Source: JAAYCI01 sp964367945 (GTDB lineage: Bacteria > Bacillota > Clostridia > Oscillospirales > Ruminococcaceae). From it: a stretch of DNA of 64,000 nt. The notes beneath the pieces were generated by a model. The model ran no database searches. It saw nothing but the letters and a program-made list of their open reading frames with translations, and had not been told where the DNA came from. The translations under genes and the position numbers were made by a program. Location of the stretch: the NCBI GenBank assembly GCA_964367945.1, contig CAYIZZ010000001.1:1-64000 (forward strand), in the 5' to 3' direction. Positions 25,745 to 34,187 of the stretch are shown here, in pieces (the first letter of the stretch is position 1; each line of letters opens with the position of its first letter).

Positions 25745-26542
25745 GTGAAAGCTACAAAAGAATATCAAATAGCTAACCAAACTCGTACACAGCTTGAACT
25801 GCCTGAAAAGGTGCAAAAAATTGATGAATCCCTACAAAAAGATCCTAATGATGCAAAACTTTGGATGGAAAGAGGTCTTGCTTTATCGGAAGTAAGCCTG
25901 ATGCGTGAAGCTGTAGAAGCTTATTCGCGCGCCATTGCTCTTGAGCCGTTTTGCGGAATACTATATCGTCACAGAGGCCACAGACACCTAAGCTGCTATG
26001 AGTTTGTAGAGGCTTCGGCAGATTTTGAGATGGCAGCTCGCTTGATTCCGGAAAACTGGGATGTTTGGTATCACCTAGCTCTTTCATATTACCTGCAAGG
26101 TCTTTATGAAAAAGCATCTGCTGCATATGCACGCTGCAGAGCGCTAACAAAAGAAGATGATATAGACTCTTTGTGTGCTGTTAGTGACTGGTGGTGGCGT
26201 ACATTGATGCGTCTTGGTGAAAAAGAAAAAGCCAAAGAGATGATAGCTACATTGCCAACAGACTTTGACCCGGATGTGGAAATATCAGGATATTCATGCA
26301 TGTGTGCACTTTATCAAGGTCGCTTAAAGGCTGAAGATATGCTGCCTAATGGCGTGGATGCACCGGAAATCAAGCCTATTTCCATGGGATATGGTTTATC
26401 AAACTATTATTATCTAAACGGTGATATGGAAAAATCAAACAGCTTGGTAAAAGAAATAATTAGTGTTGGCGAGGCTGACTGGTGGTGCGCATTTGGATAT
26501 TTGGCCGCAGGGGTAGACCATCAAAAACGTAATCTAGATTAA
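25745..26542 (+). CDS. Tetratricopeptide repeat protein, copy 2
   Basis: The start is placed at the GTG at 25745, 7 nt after GGGAGG; an earlier in-frame codon at 25667 lies inside the structured leader. The resulting 265 residues match copy 1 in length. The central LIPENWDVWYHLALSYY block is nearly identical to copy 1, and three TPR units precede it. The C-terminal FGYLAAGVDHQKR also matches. Divergence elsewhere indicates an old duplication. No enzyme motif is visible. Confidence 0.8.
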   Translation: MKATKEYQIANQTRTQLELPEKVQKIDESLQKDPNDAKLWMERGLALSEVSLMREAVEAYSRAIALEPFCGILYRHRGHRHLSCYEFVEASADFEMAARLIPENWDVWYHLALSYYLQGLYEKASAAYARCRALTKEDDIDSLCAVSDWWWRTLMRLGEKEKAKEMIATLPTDFDPDVEISGYSCMCALYQGRLKAEDMLPNGVDAPEIKPISMGYGLSNYYYLNGDMEKSNSLVKEIISVGEADWWCAFGYLAAGVDHQKRNLD

Positions 26543-26559
26543 AAAAAGGAGAAATTACC

Positions 26560-26925
26560 ATGTCAATTCAACGATATGATGTGAATAAGGGTAGTAGCCG
26601 CCTTGTGGTACACAATGGTGTGGCATATTTCACGGGACATGCTCGCCCAAACACTCCCACATTAAGAGAGCAAACAGCTGGCCTTTGCAAACGCTATGAT
26701 GAGTTGTTTGAACAGTTTGGCCTGAAAAAAGAAAACATCATTATGATGAATGCATATTTGAAAGATATTAATGAAATAGCAGAGTTTGAAGAAGAGTGGA
26801 ACAAATGGGTAGGGGAAGAGCATGCACCGGCCGGAGTGGCTGTGGAAGCATCCCCGGTGCAGAACTCTGCACTTGGCGATAACATTCGCTTAGAGCTGGC
26901 CCTTATTGTGGCCACAGAAGAGTAA
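26560..26925 (+). CDS. RidA/YjgF family protein, copy 1
   Basis: The 121-residue protein is a complete RidA-fold monomer, expected to trimerise. The segment YFTGHARP, the CKRYDELFEQFGLKKENI helix and LELALIVATEE are diagnostic. The conserved PARS arginine that acts in imine deamination is replaced: the site reads APAGVAVEA. All three local copies share this change, so classical 2-aminoacrylate deaminase activity is doubtful. AAAGGAG precedes the ATG and the gene lies 17 bp after TPR copy 2. Confidence 0.88.
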   Translation: MSIQRYDVNKGSSRLVVHNGVAYFTGHARPNTPTLREQTAGLCKRYDELFEQFGLKKENIIMMNAYLKDINEIAEFEEEWNKWVGEEHAPAGVAVEASPVQNSALGDNIRLELALIVATEE

Positions 26926-26942
26926 AGAAAGGAGCATTTACT

Positions 26943-27305
26943 ATGGCTATTGAAAGATATGATATTAGTGGTGGTGGAAGCCGCCTTGTGATTCATAACG
27001 ATGTGGCATATTTTACAGGTCACGTCAGCCCGTTCACCAGTACACTGCGTGAGCAGACCATGGGTTTGTGCAAGCGATATGATGAGCTATTACCGCAGTT
27101 TGGCCTTAAAAAGGAAAATATCCTTATGGCTAATATTTACCTGCAAAACATCGATGACTTGAAAGAGTTTGATGAAGTTTTTCACGAGTGGGTAGGCGCA
27201 GAAAATCCTCCGGCAGGAGTGGCTGTGCAAGCTCCACCTGAGTTTAAAACTGAGGATGGTAAGGACATCTTAGTAGAGCTGGCCTTGATTGTAGCACGTA
27301 AATAA
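26943..27305 (+). CDS. RidA/YjgF family protein, copy 2
   Basis: The 120-residue protein parallels copy 1: YFTGHVSPF, CKRYDELLPQFGLKKENI and LVELALIVARK. The catalytic-arginine position again is Gly (PPAGVAVQA). It lies 17 bp after copy 1 with GAAAGGAG. Three different versions in a row may form a heterotrimer rather than three homotrimers; this is inference. Confidence 0.88.
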   Translation: MAIERYDISGGGSRLVIHNDVAYFTGHVSPFTSTLREQTMGLCKRYDELLPQFGLKKENILMANIYLQNIDDLKEFDEVFHEWVGAENPPAGVAVQAPPEFKTEDGKDILVELALIVARK

Positions 27306-27333
27306 TTAAGGGGCAAAAGAAAGGAAGTTTAGA

Positions 27334-27687
27334 ATGGATATCAAACGATATGATAAACGTCCCGGTTGTAGCCGTCTTGTGATTCACAACAATGTGGCAT
27401 ATTTTACCGGTCACAGTGCCCGCGAGGAATTTATCACCATGAAAGAGCAAACTCGCGCAGTGTGCGAAAGATATGACGAATTATTTGCACAGTTTGGCCT
27501 GAAAAAAGAAAATATTATTATGATGAACGCATACTTTAAAGATATTAACATGGTAAATGACTTTAAAGAAGTGTATAATGAATGGTTGAACGGTGAAGTA
27601 GCACCGGCAGGTGTGACAGTGCAAGCACCACCTATCGGAGAAAATAATTTACTTGAGTTGCAGTTTATTGTGGCAACAGATGACTAA
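27334..27687 (+). CDS. RidA/YjgF family protein, copy 3
   Basis: At 117 residues this is the shortest copy, with YFTGHSARE, CERYDELFAQFGLKKENI and LLELQFIVATDD. The PARS position reads APAGVTVQA. It follows copy 2 by 28 bp with AAAGGAAG and ends the tandem set before a terminator. Confidence 0.87.
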   Translation: MDIKRYDKRPGCSRLVIHNNVAYFTGHSAREEFITMKEQTRAVCERYDELFAQFGLKKENIIMMNAYFKDINMVNDFKEVYNEWLNGEVAPAGVTVQAPPIGENNLLELQFIVATDD

Positions 27688-27722
27688 AATAGTCCGTAAA
27701 AAATAAAAGCATTAATATAGAT

Positions 27723-27769
27723 AGCGGAATATTTGAGGTTGTATTTCAGGTATTTCGCTGTTTTATTTT
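27723..27769 (+). terminator. Terminator after the RidA genes
   Basis: AGCGGAATA (27723-27731) pairs with TATTTCGCT (27751-27759, one G-T pair), followed by GTTTTATTTT. Confidence 0.65.
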
Positions 27770-27792
27770 AAAAATAGCTTTAAATAGGAGGG

Positions 27793-28653
27793 ATGGGAAT
27801 TTATTATTTAGTGGCATTAGCAGTAGGTGTTTTAACTTCTTTAATGATAACCGCAAATGGTGGCCTGACAGAGTTTGTAGGTCTTTACAGCTCAAGCATT
27901 ATTGTTCATGTAGTGGGTCTTTTGATATTATCAGTTGTTATGATAATAAAAAAAGTGAACCCATTTAAGAATATCCAGCCGTGGTATTTATATCTTGGTG
28001 GGGTTTTAGGTGTGCTGGTAACTGTTGGAACCAGCTATGCTTTCGAGCCTTTGGGTGTATCGGCAACATTGGCTTTAGGCCTTTTAGGTCAAAGTACTAT
28101 GGGGCTACTTATAGATCAGTTTGGGATCTTTGGTATGCAGACATATAAGTTTAAAAAAATGCGACTGATACCATTTATCGTTATGATTTTGGGTGCAGTT
28201 TTTATGATAAGACAACTGAATATTGTTGCTATGATTTTATCGTTTTTGATTGGCTCAGCCCTTGTTGTTCAGCGTGTTATCAATGGCAGGCTGGCAAAAA
28301 ATACAAACCTGATTATCAGTACATCTTGCACATATATAGTTGGACTTTTAGGCTCTATCGTGGTGTTTTTTATTTTGGGTCGTAGCGAGCCGGTATGGAC
28401 AGAACTTACAATGCCTACAAATGTACTCTTGTATCTAGGTGGACTTATCGGAATATTTACAGTACTCTTGTCAACAGTGTGTGTCTCAAAAATGTCATCT
28501 TACGGGTTATCTATCCTGATTTTTATAGGGCAGGTTTTTTCAGGAGTGATTATAGATAGCGTTTTAATAGGCGAAGTTGCAATGATAAATATAATTGGTG
28601 GCATTATTGTTACAGTTGGCCTTTGTATTGACGCACTTGTAAATAAAAAATAA
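27793..28653 (+). CDS. DMT-superfamily transporter (DUF606/YdcZ-like, fused repeat)
   Basis: The 286-residue protein has about ten transmembrane helices in two homologous halves, with LEPLG-like AFEPLGVSATLALGLLGQS in the first half and FSGVIIDSVLIGE in the second. It resembles two DUF606 units joined, an arrangement known in the DMT superfamily. Such proteins export or import small metabolites. The GGAGGG site abuts the ATG at 27793 with no spacing, so initiation may be weak or may use a later codon. It lies downstream of the terminator but on the same strand as the importer operon. Confidence 0.8.
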   Translation: MGIYYLVALAVGVLTSLMITANGGLTEFVGLYSSSIIVHVVGLLILSVVMIIKKVNPFKNIQPWYLYLGGVLGVLVTVGTSYAFEPLGVSATLALGLLGQSTMGLLIDQFGIFGMQTYKFKKMRLIPFIVMILGAVFMIRQLNIVAMILSFLIGSALVVQRVINGRLAKNTNLIISTSCTYIVGLLGSIVVFFILGRSEPVWTELTMPTNVLLYLGGLIGIFTVLLSTVCVSKMSSYGLSILIFIGQVFSGVIIDSVLIGEVAMINIIGGIIVTVGLCIDALVNKK

Positions 28654-28878
28654 GTGACATAAAGCAGATGAATTTAGTTTGTGTTGTAAAATTGCCGCAA
28701 ATAGGTGCAAAAGAGTTATGCACATACTAAATATAAAATATAGCATGTGTAAACATTTTCAGATTGTAAAACACATGCATATTCCAAGTGATAGTATGCT
28801 ATATTAATTGAAGTTTAATATGCTTTATTGTAAAATATTTACTATGATAAAAATTTTAAAAAGGATTAGTGGTAGAAT

Positions 28879-29979
28879 ATGAAAAAGACTTGTTGGGACA
28901 AACTTGGAGAGATATCAATGCTTGGTTTTGGGGCTATGCGCTTGCCACATAATGGTGATGTGATAGACCAAGAACAAACAAACGAAATGGTGGCATATGC
29001 CCTAAAAAATGGGATAAATTATTTTGATACAGCGCATGTTTATAACGATGGTGACAGTGAGCGTGCACTGGCGAAAGCTCTTGAAAATGTAGATAGAAGT
29101 AGCTACTATTTAGCTGATAAAATGCCACTTTGGTCTGCCGAAAACCCGGAATACCTTGAGAAGACATTTGCCGAGAGTCTGGAGCGCTTAAACACTGATT
29201 ATATTGATTTTTATCTTGTGCACTCTGTTGCAGACAATTTGATGGACAAGATAAAAAATCTTAAGGTGGTAGATTTTATTGCACAAAAGAAACGTGAAGG
29301 AAAGATAAAGCATATAGGCTTTTCAATTCATGACAAAATAGATTGCTTGCTAGAAATGCTGGAGCTGTATGACTGGGAGTTTGCTCAAATTCAGTACAAC
29401 TATCTGGATATTGATGGAGAGCCGGGTGATGCCGGATATAAAGAACTACTAAAAAGAGAAATTCCTATACTTATCATGGAGCCACTGAAAGGTGGAATTT
29501 TAACTGATTTGCCGGAAAGTATTACACAACCATACAATGAGTTTTCAGGTAGTAATGCTTCATTCTCGTTCCGTTGGCTGTGTGAGAAAGAGGGTATTGC
29601 GTGTATTTTGTCCGGCATGAGTAACATGGAGCAGTTAAAGGAAAACATAGATATATTTAATAATATGAAGCAGCTTTCAGCACAAGAGCATGAAGCTATA
29701 GTAAAAGTGAGTGAAAACCTGAAAAGAAATCAAAAAGTACCATGTACAGGTTGTGCTTATTGCATGCCATGTCCTGTGGGTATAAACATACCTGAATCAT
29801 TCAAGGCGTGGAACACAATAAGCTTACAGAAACCTAGCGATAACTGGGTTTCCGGCGCATATATTGATTATGATAAGGTAGCTTCATGTGTAGAGTGTGG
29901 CGCATGTGTTTCACATTGTCCGCAACATATCGAGATTCCACAAATGTTGCAAAAATTGGTACAAGAAAATAATGCATAA
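28879..29979 (+). CDS. Aldo/keto reductase with C-terminal ferredoxin-like domain
   Basis: The 366-residue protein has an aldo/keto reductase barrel (about 1-270) with tetrad residues in FDTAHVYN (Asp, Tyr), LADKMP (Lys) and YLVHS (His). The C-terminal part carries two four-Cys motifs, CTGCAYCMPCP near residue 293 and CVECGACVSHCP near 338, each suited to one 4Fe-4S cluster. This architecture is common in anaerobes and suggests electron transfer between a ferredoxin pool and NAD(P)H. The substrate is unknown. AAAGGATT precedes the ATG. Confidence 0.92.
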   Translation: MKKTCWDKLGEISMLGFGAMRLPHNGDVIDQEQTNEMVAYALKNGINYFDTAHVYNDGDSERALAKALENVDRSSYYLADKMPLWSAENPEYLEKTFAESLERLNTDYIDFYLVHSVADNLMDKIKNLKVVDFIAQKKREGKIKHIGFSIHDKIDCLLEMLELYDWEFAQIQYNYLDIDGEPGDAGYKELLKREIPILIMEPLKGGILTDLPESITQPYNEFSGSNASFSFRWLCEKEGIACILSGMSNMEQLKENIDIFNNMKQLSAQEHEAIVKVSENLKRNQKVPCTGCAYCMPCPVGINIPESFKAWNTISLQKPSDNWVSGAYIDYDKVASCVECGACVSHCPQHIEIPQMLQKLVQENNA

Positions 29980-30019
29980 TTAAATGTAGTAGTTATATTT
30001 ATGTGAGGGGAGTGCGGCA

Positions 30020-31762
30020 ATGAAAAAGGTGATGAACAAAACGGAAAATGTGGTGCGTGAGATGTGTAGCGGCATTGTGCTGGCGCATAGCGAGCTAAGC
30101 TTGGACGCAAAGCATATGGTGATTGCAAAAAAAGAGCTGAACCACAAAAAAGTTAGCCTTATCAGCGGCGGAGGTAGCGGACACGAGCCTGCACATGCAG
30201 GGTTTGTGGGTGAAGGGCTTTTAGATGCAGCTGTTTGCGGTGATGTGTTTGCCTCGCCCTCACAAATTCAAGTGTATAAGGCTATTACTGAAACAAAAAG
30301 CGAAAAAGGCACCTTGCTTATTATTAAAAACTATAGTGGCGATATCATGAACTTCCAAAATGCCGCAGCCATGGCAAAGGAAGATGGTATTGAGGTAGAT
30401 ACCGTCAAGGTGGATGATGATATTGCGGTGCAAGATAGCCTTTATACTGTGGGTAGGCGTGGTGTTGCAGGCACTGTGTTGGTTCACAAGCTAGCAGGTG
30501 CTGCAGCGCAGCAAGGGTGTAGCTTGTCAGAGGTAAAGAAGGTGGCTGAAAAAACTATTGCCAATGTAAAAAGCATAGGTTTTGCACTGACATCATGTAC
30601 TGTGCCAGCAAAAGGTGCGCCTACATTTTCTCTTGATGAAGATGAAATGGAGTACGGTGTTGGTATCCATGGTGAGCCCGGCATAAAAAGAGAAAAAATG
30701 GAAGATGCTCATACATTGGCAAAACGCATGACAGATGCGCTGTGTGCTGAGCTTTGTCTTGAAAAAGGCAGCGAGATAGCAGTATTGGTGAATGGCTTTG
30801 GCGCAACACCTTTGATGGAATTATATCTGATGAATAAAGATATAACACAGCAGTTGGATGCGCGAGGCATTACAATACACCGCTGTTTTGTGGGCAATTA
30901 TATGACTAGTATCGATATGGCGGGTGCGTCTCTTTCTTTTTTGAAGCTGGATGAAGAGCTGAAAGGATATTTGAATGCACCGTGTAAAGCGCCGGCGTTA
31001 CAGATAGATGGTCCGGTATCGGCGGTACAGTATGAAGACTATTTTGCCAAAGATGTAACCGAAGATGATGTATCGTATGAAGTTCAAACACCGAAAACAG
31101 TACTTGAAAATGAAGTGGAGCTTTCACATATCATGTATATGGTGGATGTGATGAGTGCTTCTGCCATACGCAACGAAGTACCGTTTTGTGAGATGGACGC
31201 TCATGCAGGTGATGGTGATTTTGGCATGAGTATAGCCAAAGGTTTTCGCAGGCTGAAAGTTGAATGGAGTTCTATTGTAGGCGTGGAAAATCTTGACATA
31301 AGCGGGTTTTTAGATGCGTGCTCTTTGGTGATAATGGAGCATTGTGGCGGAGCATCCGGACCTATTTGGGGTGCGGCTTTCCGTGCAGCGGCCAAAAACA
31401 CAGCTGGCAAAAACACGCTTTCAGCCGCAGACTTTGCAGACATGCTTCAAGCGGCGGTGAAAGGTATACAAACCATAGGTGAGAGATCGTTTGGTAGAGG
31501 TGCAATGGTGGGTGACAAGACTTTGATTGATGCCATAGTACCTTGTGCCGATGCATGGAGTGAAAACGCAAAAAGCGAAATGTCTTTGAAAGAGTGCTTT
31601 GCAGAAGGTGCTAAAGCTGCTGTGTGTGGAGCTGAAAAAACAAAAGAGATTGTGGCACGTATGGGTAGGGCAGGCGCTTTGGGTGAGCGTAGCTTGGGCT
31701 ATCCTGACGCTGGGGCATATGGGTTGGGCGTTATATTTACAGATATTGCCAACTCCATGTAG
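30020..31762 (+). CDS. dhaK: Dihydroxyacetone kinase, ATP-type DhaK-DhaL fusion
   Basis: The 580-residue protein joins a DhaK domain (about 1-330) with GGGSGHEPAHAGFVG and GIHGEPG, whose His binds dihydroxyacetone covalently, to a DhaL domain (about 370-575) with DAHAGDGDFG, the Asp cluster that holds Mg-ATP. The single-chain form uses ATP directly rather than a PTS phosphoprotein. It makes DHAP, which is also an end product of inositol breakdown. GAGGGGAG precedes the ATG. It is followed by a terminator. Confidence 0.93.
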   Translation: MKKVMNKTENVVREMCSGIVLAHSELSLDAKHMVIAKKELNHKKVSLISGGGSGHEPAHAGFVGEGLLDAAVCGDVFASPSQIQVYKAITETKSEKGTLLIIKNYSGDIMNFQNAAAMAKEDGIEVDTVKVDDDIAVQDSLYTVGRRGVAGTVLVHKLAGAAAQQGCSLSEVKKVAEKTIANVKSIGFALTSCTVPAKGAPTFSLDEDEMEYGVGIHGEPGIKREKMEDAHTLAKRMTDALCAELCLEKGSEIAVLVNGFGATPLMELYLMNKDITQQLDARGITIHRCFVGNYMTSIDMAGASLSFLKLDEELKGYLNAPCKAPALQIDGPVSAVQYEDYFAKDVTEDDVSYEVQTPKTVLENEVELSHIMYMVDVMSASAIRNEVPFCEMDAHAGDGDFGMSIAKGFRRLKVEWSSIVGVENLDISGFLDACSLVIMEHCGGASGPIWGAAFRAAAKNTAGKNTLSAADFADMLQAAVKGIQTIGERSFGRGAMVGDKTLIDAIVPCADAWSENAKSEMSLKECFAEGAKAAVCGAEKTKEIVARMGRAGALGERSLGYPDAGAYGLGVIFTDIANSM

Positions 31763-31804
31763 GCTTACGGTGACGATAAACCGCATATTACTTCGTTAAA
31801 TTCA

Positions 31805-31858
31805 AAACACTCGCAAGGTTGTATACATAAAGTATGCGCTTTGCAGTGTTTTTTTGCT
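31805..31858 (+). terminator. Terminator after dihydroxyacetone kinase
   Basis: AAACACT and AGTGTTT form the base of a hairpin with inner GCAA/TTGC and TATAC/GTATG pairs, followed by TTTTTTTG. Confidence 0.7.
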
Positions 31859-31931
31859 TGAAGATGAGAGATCAATATGATATAATCTCAAGACATGTGA
31901 ATAAGGTATGAAAGGGTGTGTGTGGGAATAT

Positions 31932-33455
31932 ATGTGGACAAGAAAAGAGATTGTAAAAACAGCAAAGTCACAAGTTAAGGCGAACTACGGGCGCTGTATC
32001 AGTGTTGCGTTTATATTGTTGGTGCTAATTGGTGGAATTACTTTTCCGCGTTTTTCACAAGTTGAAGCTGTGCTTGAAGAACCACATTATCGTGATACAA
32101 CAAACACACAAATCGTGAACGAAATAGCACAAAATATATTCGCACAAAACAATGCTTTAACAGATGTTGCGAGTAATATAAACACAGGTACCTCGGGTGC
32201 TTTGTCTTCCTTAATAAATAATGCCACAGCTTCCGGCTCGTTTATTTTTGGGATATTAAATGCCTTCAATCAGCTATTGTTCCAAGATAGTATAGTGCCG
32301 GGTATTATTATTGCTATCGGTGCCGGCATAACGTTTTTATATTTTGTGTTTGGCAAAAATATATTACAGGTGGGTAAATACAGGTTTTTTCTTGAAAATA
32401 GATATTATCAAAAAACCATGGTGAGTCGTATATTATACATATATGAAATAGGACGCACACGTCGTGTGGCGCGTGTGATGCTTTTACGTGATGTGTATAC
32501 TGTGCTATGGTTTTTCACCATAGTTGGTGGGTTTATCAAGCTGTATTCTTATCGCATGGTGCCGTTTATTATTGCTGAAAACCCAAACCTTAGCGCAAAA
32601 GAAGCTATTGATATGTCACGCCGTATGATGTATGGCCAAAAATGGCGCTGTTTTCTTTTGGATATGAGCTTTATCGGATGGGGAGCATTGTCTTATCTGA
32701 CATTTTCTGTGGCCAAGGTGCTATATGTTGACCCATATTACACTGCTGTAAATGCAGAACTTTATATGCATCTGCGTGAGCAAATGATGGATGAAGACAA
32801 AGAGGTAGACAATGTATTTACCGACAGACTTTTAGTGCCTTTATATGTGATGAACGACGAATATCCTTTATCTGAGTTTGCCCTGCAACCACTGATTTCG
32901 CGCAACTGGATTCGAACTGATTATCATCGTACTTATCGTTTAGAGGAAATTGTGTTTTTGTTTTTAGCGTTTGCTTTTGTCGGGTATGCGTGGGAAGTTT
33001 TATACTACCTTGTGAAAGAAGGTATGTTTATTAACCGAGGTACTTTATATGGTCCTTGGCTACCCATTTACGGGTGTGGTGGTGTTGGTGCGCTATTGAT
33101 ATTAAAGCGGTTTGTGGATAAGCCCGTTCGCTTGTTCTTTTTATCCATTGTAGTATGCGGCACACTGGAATACACAACAGCGTGGTTCCTAGAAACATTT
33201 TTACAAACAAAATGGTGGGATTATACAGGATATTTCCTGAATTTGCATGGACGAATTTGCCTTGAAGGGCTGTTAGTGTTTGGTGTGGGATGTATGGCGG
33301 GTATATACCTTTTGGCTCCGATACTAAGCATGAAGTTTGATAAGCTGCCCAAAAAACTACGAAGAATTGTGCTGGTGATTATCAGTTGTGCGTTTATAGC
33401 TGATGCGGTTTATTCAGTGTTTTCGCCAAATATGGCTGCAGGTACCATTGTGTAG
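31932..33455 (+). CDS. DUF975 / ABC_trans_CmpB (type IV permease-like) fusion membrane protein
   Basis: I favour the ATG at 31932 because DUF975 proteins begin with MWTRKE(I/L)-type sequence; an ATG at 31908 is also possible and neither has a strong ribosome-binding site. The first 320 residues are DUF975, with several helices and the conserved KEAIDMSRRMMYGQKW. From about 335 a CmpB-type domain follows, with WEVLYYLVKEGMFINRGTLYGPW, PIYGCGG and TTAWFLETFLQTKWWDY. About ten or more transmembrane helices are present. Neither domain has a settled function. The fusion itself suggests the two work together. Confidence 0.85.
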   Translation: MWTRKEIVKTAKSQVKANYGRCISVAFILLVLIGGITFPRFSQVEAVLEEPHYRDTTNTQIVNEIAQNIFAQNNALTDVASNINTGTSGALSSLINNATASGSFIFGILNAFNQLLFQDSIVPGIIIAIGAGITFLYFVFGKNILQVGKYRFFLENRYYQKTMVSRILYIYEIGRTRRVARVMLLRDVYTVLWFFTIVGGFIKLYSYRMVPFIIAENPNLSAKEAIDMSRRMMYGQKWRCFLLDMSFIGWGALSYLTFSVAKVLYVDPYYTAVNAELYMHLREQMMDEDKEVDNVFTDRLLVPLYVMNDEYPLSEFALQPLISRNWIRTDYHRTYRLEEIVFLFLAFAFVGYAWEVLYYLVKEGMFINRGTLYGPWLPIYGCGGVGALLILKRFVDKPVRLFFLSIVVCGTLEYTTAWFLETFLQTKWWDYTGYFLNLHGRICLEGLLVFGVGCMAGIYLLAPILSMKFDKLPKKLRRIVLVIISCAFIADAVYSVFSPNMAAGTIV

Positions 33456-33488
33456 TCATTTGGCATTATTTTAAAAACAAAAAACCGA

Positions 33489-33527
33489 CATTCACTTGCC
33501 GATTGTTAACGGTGTGGTGTCGGTGAT
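33489..33527. terminator. Weak terminator-like hairpin
   Basis: CCGACA (33484 region) and TGTCGG pair at the base of a long hairpin that separates the convergent membrane-protein and lipoprotein genes. T-richness is modest on both sides. Confidence 0.4.
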
Positions 33528-33545
33528 TTATTATTTATTTAAGAT

Positions 33546-33965
33546 TTATCCAAGATTTATGGCTATATCGCTAAGCGTGTGCAAGTCATCCGTCTCGGAG
33601 GTTTGTGAAAAAGTGAAAGTCACGTAAAACATGTCGTTTTCAAAAGATGTCCACTTATAGCGCTGAATGGTGGGCTCGTGATAATCGATGGGTGTACCGT
33701 CTGTATTGTGCATATAGTCTTTCACGATGTCAGAATAGGTGAAGCCAGCTAAATTCTCTTTGTTCATTGACTTTAGGCTATCAAATGCGGTGCTAAGCTG
33801 AGCCTGTGTCAAAAGTGAGGGTGTGGCAGGTGCGCTTACATCACCTTCGTTTGTGCTTGCATTTATATAAAAAGAACAAGCAGTCAAAAACAGAGCTAGA
33901 AAGGCTACGGCGAATAGTTTGGTTTTTATGATAGGCACCTCCTTTGATTTTGTATATTTATGCAC
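33546..33965 (-). CDS. Small predicted lipoprotein with unusual start region
   Basis: The frame opens at GTG 33965 but has no ribosome-binding site there. A strong AAAGGAGGTG lies inside it at about 33937-33946, and 5 to 8 nt later come ATC and ATA rather than ATG. Starting at ATA (33929) would give a standard lipoprotein signal, KTKLFAVAFLALFLTAC, with lipobox LTAC. The remaining 110 residues have no motif I recognise and end in a beta-rich stretch containing FYVTFTFSQTSETDD. It is probably an envelope-anchored protein. The coordinates given are the longest frame; the true start is likely 33929-33932. Confidence 0.7.
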   Translation of the reverse strand: MHKYTKSKEVPIIKTKLFAVAFLALFLTACSFYINASTNEGDVSAPATPSLLTQAQLSTAFDSLKSMNKENLAGFTYSDIVKDYMHNTDGTPIDYHEPTIQRYKWTSFENDMFYVTFTFSQTSETDDLHTLSDIAINLG

Positions 33966-34187
33966 ATGAATAAATGTCTACTATGACATGTTTAGGGTGA
34001 AATATCAAATACATATGAATTATATCATAAAAATGGTGTGATATAAAGTTGCAAAATTGATACAGATTTTCAATAAATATCAAGTATTATTTAATATGTA
34101 TAAGTGGATGATTTGGCGTAATATGTAGATATATTATAATTTTGAGGATTTAATTGAAATAAGGATACACTAAAAAGGAGATATATT

